Source of the DNA: an uncultured Bacilli bacterium
GTDB lineage: Bacteria > Bacillota_I > Bacilli_A > RF39 > UBA660
Assembly: GCA_934098485.1 (NCBI GenBank)
Contig: CAKOOH010000001.1
Span: forward strand, 1-64,000
Length of the DNA stretch: 64,000 nucleotides
Reading direction: 5' to 3'
Part shown: piece by piece, positions 27,428-35,427 of the stretch
Position numbering within the stretch: position 1 is the stretch's first letter
Layout of the letters: the number at the start of each line of letters is the position of its first letter
Program-made: the position numbers and the translations under genes
Notes under the pieces: generated by a model
What the model saw: the letters and a program-made list of their open reading frames with translations, nothing else
The model's database searches: none
What the model was told of the DNA's origin: nothing

Positions 27428-28525
27428 TTAATTAAAAATAAATATACGATTATTGTTATTAAAAGACCAGTCTTTATTAGTTAAAAGTTTAGTTTCGCTT
27501 GTTTCGTTGTTATATTTATACAATGTATCATTTACTAAGTAATAAACAGTATCTTCGGACGTTTTTACAATTTTATCTACTTTTAAATTGGAAACTTTAA
27601 TTTTTTTATTATCTACTACTTGATATAAAGTTTTATCTTCTAGAGTATATAGAATGGGAAAAGGATGAAAGTAAAACTTGGTTTCGTTTGCAATAACTTT
27701 ATTTACAGTTGCTTTTTCAAAGTTTTGACCATTATATATTTGAAAACCTTTTTTAGAGTTTCCAACTAATTCATATTTTAATTCCTCTAAATCTAAAGAA
27801 AATTCATTTTTGTTTTTTTTGTCTATAAAATATAGTTTATTTTCTACTTCACCTAAATAATATGTTTCATAAGAAATATCATAGTTAAATTCTTTACTTT
27901 CTAATTTTTTATTTTCAACGTTATAAATATAGACTTTTCTAAAATAATACTTTGAATCATAATCAGGAAAAACTAAATATTTACCATTTTCGTAAGTTAA
28001 AGGATTATCATAATTATCAGTTTTAAATATTTTTAGGTCATTATTTTCTTTACCAATGTTTATAAATCCCTTATAATTCCATAAATAATAGTTTAATGTA
28101 TTATCATAGATATCAATTTTTTCATATGTGTTTATTTTAGAATTATCTTTTAAGGAAATATTATATTTGTCTAGATAAGATTTAGATAAAACATTAACAG
28201 AAACTAAAGAACCGTTTTGAGAACATAAATTATATGTTTTATCAAAAGCAAAGTTTAAGCAAACTTCTTTTTCTAGTGAATTAATATTTATATCTTTAAT
28301 AAGTTTTCTTTTTTTGATAAATTTATGTTTTATAAATATGGGATAATTAATTTCATTATAAATAAAATTATACTGATAGCCTTGCTCTTCTTTTATATAT
28401 TTTTCTTTAATGGTAATATTATTTACTTTGTATTCTAAATCATAGTTTTTAGGAATATTAATAATTACAATAAAACTAATAAATGTTAATAATATAAGAC
28501 TTATAAACAAATAAAACTTTTTCAT
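27428..28525 (-). CDS. secreted or membrane-anchored hypothetical protein
   Basis: 365 residues with a single N-terminal hydrophobic helix (about 4-24), then a Tyr/Lys/Asn-rich extracellular part. Recurrent short strands (YYLWNYKGFINIG, YYFRKVYIYNVENKKLE, YYLVNDTLYKYNN) suggest a beta-propeller-like repeat. No lipobox and no known motif. Neighbouring genes on the same strand also encode envelope proteins. Confidence 0.6.
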   Translation of the reverse strand: MKKFYLFISLILLTFISFIVIINIPKNYDLEYKVNNITIKEKYIKEEQGYQYNFIYNEINYPIFIKHKFIKKRKLIKDININSLEKEVCLNFAFDKTYNLCSQNGSLVSVNVLSKSYLDKYNISLKDNSKINTYEKIDIYDNTLNYYLWNYKGFINIGKENNDLKIFKTDNYDNPLTYENGKYLVFPDYDSKYYFRKVYIYNVENKKLESKEFNYDISYETYYLGEVENKLYFIDKKNKNEFSLDLEELKYELVGNSKKGFQIYNGQNFEKATVNKVIANETKFYFHPFPILYTLEDKTLYQVVDNKKIKVSNLKVDKIVKTSEDTVYYLVNDTLYKYNNETSETKLLTNKDWSFNNNNRIFIFN

Positions 28526-28556
28526 TTTTTACTACTCCTTTTTCGAAAAAAAGAAT

Positions 28557-29003
28557 TCAATTAGAATCCTTTTCTTTAGTATAGTATTTCTTTTTTGCTT
28601 CTATCATAAAAGAAGAAATTTGAATTTGTATTTCAGGTAAAGCCTTTTTAGATATGTTAGAAAAGAATACTGTTTCTTTTAGCGTATCTATTGTTACTGT
28701 TCCCCAAATAATACCAGCATTTATTTGCATATCGTTATATTGATCTGGCGTTATAGTTGAAACTTTGTAACCAACTAATATTCGATCTTGCGCAATTATG
28801 ATTCTTTCATTGGTAAGTGCTAAAACAGCGGTGTTAAAGATACTTCCATGTGTTAAATCATTTTGAGCTGCAAAAGCATATAAAACTTGTTCATCTTGTT
28901 TTAAGTTTTGATCAATTAAGGCACAATGCTTTTTTACACGCCAGCAAACTGTTTGTGGATATCTTCTTTCAAAATCTTTTACAATATCATATGTAGAAGC
29001 CAT
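28557..29003 (-). CDS. bacterial PH-domain protein
   Basis: 148 residues. The core VLYAFAAQNDL...AVLALTNERIIIAQDR, then YNDMQINAGIIWGTVTID, matches bacterial pleckstrin-homology domains, where a strand with LT..RII and a following tight-turn segment are typical. Cytoplasmic, no membrane segment. The ligand is unknown. It is 16 nt downstream of the thioredoxin-like gene and may share its transcript. Confidence 0.7.
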   Translation of the reverse strand: MASTYDIVKDFERRYPQTVCWRVKKHCALIDQNLKQDEQVLYAFAAQNDLTHGSIFNTAVLALTNERIIIAQDRILVGYKVSTITPDQYNDMQINAGIIWGTVTIDTLKETVFFSNISKKALPEIQIQISSFMIEAKKKYYTKEKDSN

Positions 29004-29019
29004 ATTATTCCTCTTTCTA

Positions 29020-29838
29020 TTATTTAATTAAGCCAACATCTTTAAGGACTTTAATTAAACCTTCTTTATTGGTATAACCAGAAATACAGTCAATAGATTT
29101 ACCATTTTTAGTAAATATTGTTAATGGAGTACCGAATCCACTAGATAGTTTTACGTCTGTTCCATTAGCACATTTTCCTGGAATAGTTACATCTGAATTA
29201 AGAATTTTACTATATTCTGTAGATTTAAATGAATCAGAATCAACATAGTAAATATCAAGATTATATTCGTGAGCAACATCGTTGTATACAGGTTTAAATT
29301 TATTACACCAACTGCAAGTGTTTCTACCAAATACAGTCATTGTTACTTTTTTACTATCTACTAATTTCATATATTCTTTGTATGTTGTAAATGTTTTGTA
29401 ATATATTTCATTTTCTGGGATTACATTGTTCTTATATTTATTAATCAATACATCTAATTTTTCTTCTGATAAGTCAGAAACAGCATAAACAATTTCGCCC
29501 TCTTTAACAAATACATAAGCACTATCAGTGATATCTTTATTGATATTACTAATTGATTTCCAGTTTTCATCAGATAATTTTGTTTTATCCATAGAATTTA
29601 CAGTTGCGTCGTATTTGCTTCTAAGATTTAATAATGATTTTTCAATAGAATCATATTTATCATTACTTAAATCGCCAACATAAGTTAATGAAAAATCAGT
29701 AGCGGCTAAATTGCTTGTAAAATCATCATATTTGATTGTTTCGATGTTTCTAGTTTTAACATAGTTTACAACAATTGGTATTAATAAAATAATTACAATT
29801 ACTATTCCGATTATCCATGATTTTAATTTACCTTTCAT
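29020..29838 (-). CDS. membrane-anchored thioredoxin-like protein
   Basis: 272 residues: one N-terminal helix (about 8-27), an extracytoplasmic first domain resembling a thioredoxin fold without cysteines (about 35-140), and a C-terminal thioredoxin domain (about 150-272) with the redox motif CSWC in VFGRNTCSWCNKFKPVYNDV and a cis-Pro region GFGTPLTIF. It probably reduces or forms disulfides outside the membrane. An extra cysteine pair flanks the fold (GKCANGT, DCISG). The partner is unknown. Confidence 0.8.
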   Translation of the reverse strand: MKGKLKSWIIGIVIVIILLIPIVVNYVKTRNIETIKYDDFTSNLAATDFSLTYVGDLSNDKYDSIEKSLLNLRSKYDATVNSMDKTKLSDENWKSISNINKDITDSAYVFVKEGEIVYAVSDLSEEKLDVLINKYKNNVIPENEIYYKTFTTYKEYMKLVDSKKVTMTVFGRNTCSWCNKFKPVYNDVAHEYNLDIYYVDSDSFKSTEYSKILNSDVTIPGKCANGTDVKLSSGFGTPLTIFTKNGKSIDCISGYTNKEGLIKVLKDVGLIK

Positions 29839-29936
29839 AATTACCTCCTTATTTATATTTTACATTTTTTTATGGTAATAATCAATATTTTATAGATTTT
29901 TTAAAGAAAAGGCTTATAGATATATTTTTTACAATT

Positions 29937-29964
29937 AAAAATCAGTCTAGATTAGACTGAAAAT
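29937..29964 (-). terminator. terminator of tmRNA
   Basis: CAGTCTA/TAGACTG stem followed on the minus strand by TTTTTAATT, 36 nt after the tmRNA 3' end. Confidence 0.7.
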
Positions 29965-29999
29965 GTATTTAAAGTTCGATTATTCGAATTATTTTTTTA

Positions 30000-30351
30000 T
30001 GGTGGAGCCGAGCGGATTTGAACCGCTGTCCAAAATACTTAAATATTGCCGTCTACAAGTTTAGATAATTTGTTAGTTCATTAATGTGCTCAAAATTACC
30101 GAAAGATACATTAACTAAGCCTATAATTATTCATTTATTAAACTAGGCAATTAATAAATATATTCTACTATTATGAACCAATTTACAACTCTGTAGAATT
30201 AGTTATAAACCAGTGCTCAAATCGCGAACTATGCGAATGCTAGAGCTGTATTATAATTTGTGTTGTCAGTTATTTTAAACTGTGTGCTGTTTAGGACAGC
30301 GACCACTTGCAAACAATACCAAATATATTCTGTCGAAACCAAAGCGGCCCC
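30000..30351 (-). ncRNA. ssrA: transfer-messenger RNA
   Basis: One-piece tmRNA of 352 nt. The 5' end GGGGCCGC...GGTTTCGAC and 3' end GGTTCAAATCC...GGCTCCACCA form the tRNA-like domain, with encoded CCA. The tag frame is readable as ...DNTNYNTALAFA followed by TAG at about 30230; the exact resume codon is uncertain by one to three codons. The ending ALAFA differs from the common ALAA. With SmpB (5.7-6.1 kb) it rescues stalled ribosomes and marks nascent chains for proteolysis. Confidence 0.95.
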
Positions 30352-30395
30352 AAAATATAAGCTATATTATAACATAATATATATTTTAAGGCAAA

Positions 30396-30698
30396 TTAGT
30401 TATCTTCCTCTTCTGAAAACTTAATTTTTATTTCACCTTCTTTAGAGTAAGAAAATTTTTCACGAGCATATTTAGCAACATATTCAGGATTTTGAAGTTT
30501 ATTTGCTTCATCATTTAAAGTGGCTTCTTCTTTTAATAAATCATTATATTTTTGTTCTAATAATGTTTTTTCTCTTTTGTTAGCAAGTATTTTAGACCAA
30601 TAATTAAAAGAGAAAACACTTAAATAAGATACTATGATAAATAGTACCATTGACCAAATAAGCATTCTTCGTTTATCTTTTTTGGTTATTTTTTCCAT
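30396..30698 (-). CDS. divIC: septum formation initiator DivIC/FtsB-like
   Basis: About 100 residues: short basic cytoplasmic start, one membrane helix (about 13-33), then a coiled coil (ANKREKTLLEQKYNDLLKEE) and the family segment LQNPEYVAKYAREKFSYSKEGEI. It joins FtsL and DivIB at the division site. Start at ATG 30698. In Bacillus divIC follows yabP and yabQ, exactly as here. Confidence 0.88.
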   Translation of the reverse strand: MEKITKKDKRRMLIWSMVLFIIVSYLSVFSFNYWSKILANKREKTLLEQKYNDLLKEEATLNDEANKLQNPEYVAKYAREKFSYSKEGEIKIKFSEEEDN

Positions 30699-30765
30699 GT
30701 TAAACACGCTCCGTATTATAAGTATACGTCTTTGATATACTTTTGAAAAGAGAAAAATTGGCGCT

Positions 30766-31005
30766 TTACACCTTTTTGTGAATATTTGACATTTTTAAAT
30801 ATAATAGAAAACCAATGATAATAGACATTTTTAAAATATAATTAATAGTGCCATTATTTAATATGTACATTAAATAAATGTAGAGGCTTGTAAAAATTAC
30901 TGATTGTAGTAAAGATAAGAAAAACGACTTTTTTAAATATTTAAATACAAATGAGAAAACAAAACCGTAAATAATTGATATTATAATTAATAAAAGTTGT
31001 TTCAT
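30766..31005 (-). CDS. yabQ: YabQ-like spore cortex membrane protein
   Basis: 79 residues with three membrane helices. Sequence alone is weak, but its place between yabP (overlap of 4 nt) and divIC is that of yabQ, whose product is needed for cortex formation in the mother cell. It is shorter than Bacillus YabQ. Assignment is mainly by context. Confidence 0.65.
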   Translation of the reverse strand: MKQLLLIIISIIYGFVFSFVFKYLKKSFFLSLLQSVIFTSLYIYLMYILNNGTINYILKMSIIIGFLLYLKMSNIHKKV

Positions 31006-31283
31006 TTGAATAGTTTCATTAAAATACTATTTTCTTTAGTCATACCATCATTGTATACAAAACTATTTATTTTGCCTTTTATGGAAACATTTCCTTCGAC
31101 AGTATCTAATTTTATCATTTCTAAATTGTCGCCTTTTATAATAATATTTCCCATTATTGATTCTAAGTTAAATTCGTGTTCATCAAAATTATTTATTTTC
31201 TTGATACCACTAATAATAATATTTTTTCGATCATTTAATTTTATAACATGCGTAAATGCCGGTACGTCAATCATTTTATCCAT
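31002..31283 (-). CDS. yabP: sporulation protein YabP
   Basis: 93 residues. Features typical of the YabP/YqfC family: HVIKLNDRKNIIISGIKKIN, then FDEHEFNLESIMGNIIIKGD and KLDTVEGNVSIKGKINSFVY. The family works with YabQ at an early stage of cortex or forespore envelope assembly. Forms a tight operon with yabQ. Its presence is good evidence that the organism sporulates or descends from spore-formers. Confidence 0.85.
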   Translation of the reverse strand: MDKMIDVPAFTHVIKLNDRKNIIISGIKKINNFDEHEFNLESIMGNIIIKGDNLEMIKLDTVEGNVSIKGKINSFVYNDGMTKENSILMKLFK

Positions 31284-31355
31284 TTAAAAAATCCTCCTAT
31301 AAAAGAATATGAGGACTTTTGACATTTATGAATAAAAAAGTTAAGCAAAGCCTAA

Positions 31356-31625
31356 CTATTCTTCAGTTTTTTCTTCTTTATTGAATTCTGCAATAATTGC
31401 GTCTTCAAATTGTTTACGAACATCTGGATTGATTGGATGAGCGATATCTCTATATCCGCCTGTTGCAGTTTTTCTGCTAGGCATTGCAATAAATAAACCG
31501 TTGTCTCCTTCAATAATTCTGATGTCATGTACAGCAAAAGCATCATCTAATAATACAGATGCGATTCCTTTCATGCGTGAACCTTCTTTTTCAATTTTAC
31601 GTACGCTTACAGATGTAATTTCCAT
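31356..31625 (-). CDS. spoVG: SpoVG, RNA-binding regulator
   Basis: About 89 residues beginning MEITSVSVRKIEKEGSRMKG, with the hallmark AVHDIRIIEGDNGLFIAMPS followed by RKTATGGYRDIAHPINPDVR. SpoVG is a small RNA/DNA-binding regulator of envelope, virulence and asymmetric septation. ATG 31625 has AAGGAG 8 nt upstream; the GTG start three codons earlier overlaps that site. Confidence 0.95.
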   Translation of the reverse strand: MEITSVSVRKIEKEGSRMKGIASVLLDDAFAVHDIRIIEGDNGLFIAMPSRKTATGGYRDIAHPINPDVRKQFEDAIIAEFNKEEKTEE

Positions 31626-31697
31626 ATCTTTCACTCCTTCTAAGTATATCTCAACCTAATTTAATTTTAATGCATTAAAAAGAAAAATGCAATACTT

Positions 31698-31907
31698 TTA
31701 TAAAAATGTAATATAAATATCCTTGCTCAAAATATCAGAGTATGAATAACTTTTTTTCTCAATACCATTAGTTATTATAAATACATGATTATATATTTCA
31801 GAAACATACCCATAGAACACTTCATTACGATTACGATTTTCTTTAGCAACTACTTTTACTTCTTGGTTTAAATGATTACGGATGCTATTTTTAATACTTT
31901 CAATCAT
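31698..31907 (-). CDS. veg: Veg protein
   Basis: 69 residues of the Veg family: an SH3-like fold with QEVKVVAKENRNRNEVFYGY and the C-terminal KKSYSYSDILSKDIYITF, compare SYSYADVLTE-VELTF in Bacillus. Veg stimulates biofilm matrix genes in B. subtilis. It overlaps yabG by 4 nt, the same order as in Bacillus. Confidence 0.88.
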   Translation of the reverse strand: MIESIKNSIRNHLNQEVKVVAKENRNRNEVFYGYVSEIYNHVFIITNGIEKKSYSYSDILSKDIYITFL

Positions 31908-32680
31908 CTTGGATACCCCACATACATAAGTCCATTTCCAACAACTCCTCCCATTCCATCGGAACCATATTTAGTTTTATTTAATAATTCTATAAGATTA
32001 ATAGTTTCCATTTTATTAGTGAGTGCGACAGTTGTAGCAATAATTGCAGGATCTAAAGCATGGATATTTACTCTTTTAGGGCTAGATGCGTAATTAGCGC
32101 CACATTTGATTAATTCTTCATAGTCACTTTGACAAGCACCAGCAATAATCACTAATTTATCGTGGTCTTTTTCATACTTGCGAGCTTTTTTGACAGTTTC
32201 GCAAAAATATTTAGAATTGCGATAATTATTTAAATCGTTTTTATTTCCCTTTTTCTTGTAGTAAGCATCATGACCAGTAATTATTACTATGTCGGGGTTA
32301 TAATCCATTAAGAATTTATTAATTTTATTAGGCAATTCTTCTTCTTTTACAACTTTTCCGATAGCTTTTAAATTATTTTTTCGGTAGTAATTTAAGCAGC
32401 GATTTAAATAATCATCATCACCATCACAGTGAAGTATTTTGGCAGGCATATAAAAATATTCATTACGGTCTAAAGAACGATCTAAGGATAGTTTGTCTTC
32501 AAATTCATCACTTTGTCTATCTTTAGTAGATATAACTAAATCTTCAATAGGACTATCTGCATATAATCTTATGTTTTGTCCTTTTAAATAACAGATATTA
32601 TCTTTAATATTTAAGACTTTAAAAATTATGTCATGATTATAACTTTTACGGGTAACATATGAACCAATTTTAATATCCAT
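31904..32680 (-). CDS. yabG: sporulation-specific protease YabG
   Basis: 258 residues (a little shorter than Bacillus). Family features: the N-terminal GSYVTRKSYNHDIIFKVL, a central IVIITGHDAYYKK and the conserved VIIAGACQSDYEELIKCGAN with ASSPKRVNIHALDPA, the Cys and His probably being catalytic. YabG processes spore coat proteins late in sporulation. It overlaps veg and lies after ksgA, as in Bacillus. Confidence 0.92.
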   Translation of the reverse strand: MDIKIGSYVTRKSYNHDIIFKVLNIKDNICYLKGQNIRLYADSPIEDLVISTKDRQSDEFEDKLSLDRSLDRNEYFYMPAKILHCDGDDDYLNRCLNYYRKNNLKAIGKVVKEEELPNKINKFLMDYNPDIVIITGHDAYYKKKGNKNDLNNYRNSKYFCETVKKARKYEKDHDKLVIIAGACQSDYEELIKCGANYASSPKRVNIHALDPAIIATTVALTNKMETINLIELLNKTKYGSDGMGGVVGNGLMYVGYPR

Positions 32681-32725
32681 GAAATTTCTCCTACTAAATA
32701 AATTTATGCAAAAAAAAGATAATTA

Positions 32726-33499
32726 TTATAAATTATCAGCTATTTCAATATATACATTTAAAGGAATTTCTTCAGCACGATTATTTAGAGAATAATTATT
32801 TTTTATTAATACTGGTTCTATTTTTGATAAATCATACCCTTTTAAGTTATTTTTTAAAGTTTTTCTTTTGAACTTAAAGGCATTTTGAATTAACCTATCA
32901 AATTTATAGTTAGCATCAAAACTATGTTTAGATTTTAAAGATATTATACTGCTATCGACGTTGGGGACAGGATAAAAGCAGCCTCTATTTACATCAAATA
33001 ATTTCTTGATATCATAGTAATAACTTAACCAGACGGTTATATAACCATACTCTTTGGTTTTAGGCTGAGCTGTCAAACGAGAAGCTACTTCTTTTTGAAC
33101 CATTAATATTAGCTCTTTAGGATTAATATTTTCTTTAGTAATTTTTTCAATTATAGGAGTTGTTATATAATAGGGAATATTAGCAATAACATAAAAATTT
33201 TCATATTGATAGTTTTTTAAAAGTTCATTTAAGTTTACATTTAAAAAGTCAGTAAATATAATTGTTGTTTTATCATTTTTGAAATTATTTAAAGTTGCTT
33301 CTAAAGTTTGATCGATTTCAAAACAAATTAACTGGCAGTTATATTTTTGCAGCCATTTTGTTAAGTTACCACTTCCTGGACCTATTTCAATAATCAAATC
33401 ATTTTCATTTGGAGTTATACTAGAATATATTTTTTTTAATATATTTTCATCGTTTAAAAAATTTTGTCCGTATTTCTTTTTAAATATATGTTGGTTCAT
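32726..33499 (-). CDS. rsmA: 16S rRNA dimethyladenosine transferase KsgA/RsmA
   Basis: Methylates A1518 and A1519 of 16S rRNA. AdoMet motif IIEIGPGSGNLT, the catalytic ANIPYYITTPII, and KKKYGQNFLND at the N-terminus are all typical. The open frame continues 21 codons upstream, but MNQHIFKKKYGQNFL at 33499 is the natural start. 257 residues. Confidence 0.95.
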   Translation of the reverse strand: MNQHIFKKKYGQNFLNDENILKKIYSSITPNENDLIIEIGPGSGNLTKWLQKYNCQLICFEIDQTLEATLNNFKNDKTTIIFTDFLNVNLNELLKNYQYENFYVIANIPYYITTPIIEKITKENINPKELILMVQKEVASRLTAQPKTKEYGYITVWLSYYYDIKKLFDVNRGCFYPVPNVDSSIISLKSKHSFDANYKFDRLIQNAFKFKRKTLKNNLKGYDLSKIEPVLIKNNYSLNNRAEEIPLNVYIEIADNL

Positions 33500-33539
33500 A
33501 AAAATCACTACGAATATTTTAGCATAAAAAAAGACAAAT

Positions 33540-34079
33540 TTAAACTTGTCTATTATATCCATATCTTAAAACATTGTATGTAATATTTACTCTACCAACA
33601 TTATTAATGGCATAAAATTCATTTTCTACTAATAAATCTAAAGATGTTCCGGTAACGCCTCTATCTAATACGATAGCAGTTATTGGTTTATCGGAAATTC
33701 GATTGAGTTTAAATTCAACAATAGATCCGCAAGGCATTCTAAGAGATGAAGCAACAATTCTAACTTCACCATATTCTTTATCATTATAAGTAGTTGTACC
33801 ATCTAAAACGTTTTGACCAGTACAACCTAAAGTGCCCCCACATAAAGGACAGTTGGCAGCATAACCAGTTATGTCTCCTGTATAAGAATCAATTGGGGTA
33901 TATAAATCATTTCTTTTTATTTCTTCAATTTTGATGGCCATTGTATTTAAATCAATGGTTTTATTTAAATTATTATTGTTTGATTTTGTTTCCATATTAG
34001 GTATACATACTTTGGTTGATAATAAAACTACCGCAAGTATTGTAACACTACGCATTATTTTTAAAATTTTTGCTATCAT
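33540..34079 (-). CDS. 3D-domain cell-wall protein (YabE/YuiC-like)
   Basis: 179 residues with an N-terminal hydrophobic helix (about 8-26) and a C-terminal 3D domain (about 90-179; VASSLRMPCGSIVEF, IVLDRGVTGTSLDLLV), named for conserved aspartates in a lytic-transglycosylase-like barrel. A Cys-rich turn CPLCGGTLGC precedes it. It lies between tatD and ksgA where Bacillus has yabE, a resuscitation-like muralytic protein, so a role in peptidoglycan remodelling is likely. Confidence 0.82.
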   Translation of the reverse strand: MIAKILKIMRSVTILAVVLLSTKVCIPNMETKSNNNNLNKTIDLNTMAIKIEEIKRNDLYTPIDSYTGDITGYAANCPLCGGTLGCTGQNVLDGTTTYNDKEYGEVRIVASSLRMPCGSIVEFKLNRISDKPITAIVLDRGVTGTSLDLLVENEFYAINNVGRVNITYNVLRYGYNRQV

Positions 34080-34152
34080 ATTTTATCTCCATATCCTAAT
34101 TAATTGTAGCATTATTTTGATATAGTTGTCAAAAATATCACGTATTTTAGCA

Positions 34153-34917
34153 CTATTTTACAATTTTTTTATTTTCAAAAAACATATTTTGGAAATTTTC
34201 TTCCAAAAGAATTGATAATTCTTTTTCGGTAATTTTTAAAGAATCCGCTAACATAGCAGCAGTATATTTAATGAATTTTGGTTCATTAGGAGTTCCTCTA
34301 TATGGCGCAGGAGTTAAATATGGAGCATCTGTTTCCAAAAAGAAACTATTTTTAGGAAGCTTAGCGGTTACTTCTTTTAATTTGCAAGATTTAAAAGTAA
34401 TTATACCACCGATACCCAATTTATAGCCCATTTTTAAAAATATCTGTGCTGTTTCATAACTTCCGTTAAAACAGTGAATTATTCCTTTGGTATGATATTT
34501 TTTTAAGACTTTAATTAAATCATCGGTAGCTTCACGATTATGAATTATAACGGGTAAATTATATTTTTCACCTAAAGATAACTGACTTTCTAAAAGTTTT
34601 ATTTGATCTTGCTTGTTTTCTTTATTATGATAATAGTCTAATCCGATTTCACCAATAGCAATAATCTTAGGATTTTTTATATTTTCTTCAATAAATTTAA
34701 TACATTTATTTGTTTCAGTTATATCATCAGGATGCAGACCTAAAGCTCCATAAACATTATCATATTTTGATATTAATCTTATAACTTCTTGGTTGCTTTC
34801 TAAGTTATATCCATTTATAATTATTCTTTTTATATTATTTGTGGATAATGATTTTAATATTTCTTCGGGATTATCATATTCGGTTGATAAAATATGACAA
34901 TGAGTATCTGTATACAT
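34153..34917 (-). CDS. tatD: TatD-family metal-dependent DNase
   Basis: 254-residue TIM-barrel hydrolase. Metal ligands are in TDTHCH at the N-terminus, GEIGLDYYH, VIIHNRE, IHCFNG and the C-terminal ETDAPYLTP. Possibly a 3'-5' exonuclease in DNA repair or RNA/tRNA turnover. Occupies the place of yabD upstream of the 3D protein gene. Confidence 0.93.
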   Translation of the reverse strand: MYTDTHCHILSTEYDNPEEILKSLSTNNIKRIIINGYNLESNQEVIRLISKYDNVYGALGLHPDDITETNKCIKFIEENIKNPKIIAIGEIGLDYYHNKENKQDQIKLLESQLSLGEKYNLPVIIHNREATDDLIKVLKKYHTKGIIHCFNGSYETAQIFLKMGYKLGIGGIITFKSCKLKEVTAKLPKNSFFLETDAPYLTPAPYRGTPNEPKFIKYTAAMLADSLKITEKELSILLEENFQNMFFENKKIVK

Positions 34918-34987
34918 ATTTACCTCCTAAAAAAATCATGATATTCATGATTTTCTATTTGAATTTTAACAAATTATTAAATGTTTA

Positions 34988-35389
34988 TCAAGAAATGGTT
35001 AAGTAAGAAGAAATAATACGAGAAATTAGTTTACCTACCTCTTTATATTTTTGATCAATAAATTCGATAGAACCGATTATAACTGAGTTTTTAATAATAT
35101 CCTCTTTATATAAATATTTTGCATTAATATTACTATTAAATATAGTCTTTTCACGATCAGTGATTTTTATATCAGTTTTATAAATTTCAATAAAAGTTTC
35201 ACAAATATCATTTATAAACTTTAAATAATTATTTAAATAAGAATATTTGGTTATAACTATTTTTGAGTTATCAGAAGTTATCATGATACTTTCATTTTCT
35301 TGTATTTTTAATTTGGCTCTTACTTCTTTAGGAATTACTATTCTTCCTAATTCATCTATTTTTCTTATATAATTATTATTTGAATTCAC
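34988..35389 (-). CDS. spoVT: SpoVT-like AbrB-type regulator, short
   Basis: 133 residues. The N-terminal swapped-hairpin DNA-binding domain is clear (YIRKIDELGRIVIPKEVRAK then LKIQENESIMI). The rest resembles the GAF-like domain of SpoVT but is about 45 residues shorter than in Bacillus. SpoVT is a forespore regulator of late genes. Its position upstream of mfd matches Bacillus reversed order mfd-spoVT. Another AbrB paralogue cannot be excluded. Confidence 0.75.
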   Translation of the reverse strand: MNSNNNYIRKIDELGRIVIPKEVRAKLKIQENESIMITSDNSKIVITKYSYLNNYLKFINDICETFIEIYKTDIKITDREKTIFNSNINAKYLYKEDIIKNSVIIGSIEFIDQKYKEVGKLISRIISSYLTIS

Positions 35390-35427
35390 TTACATCACTA
35401 TCAATAGTTTGGCAAAAATAATATAAA

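Noticed and set aside
30331..30338. TGTCGAA as a further Spo0A box
   Set aside because: It is the conserved GGTTTCGACAG of the tmRNA tRNA-like domain.
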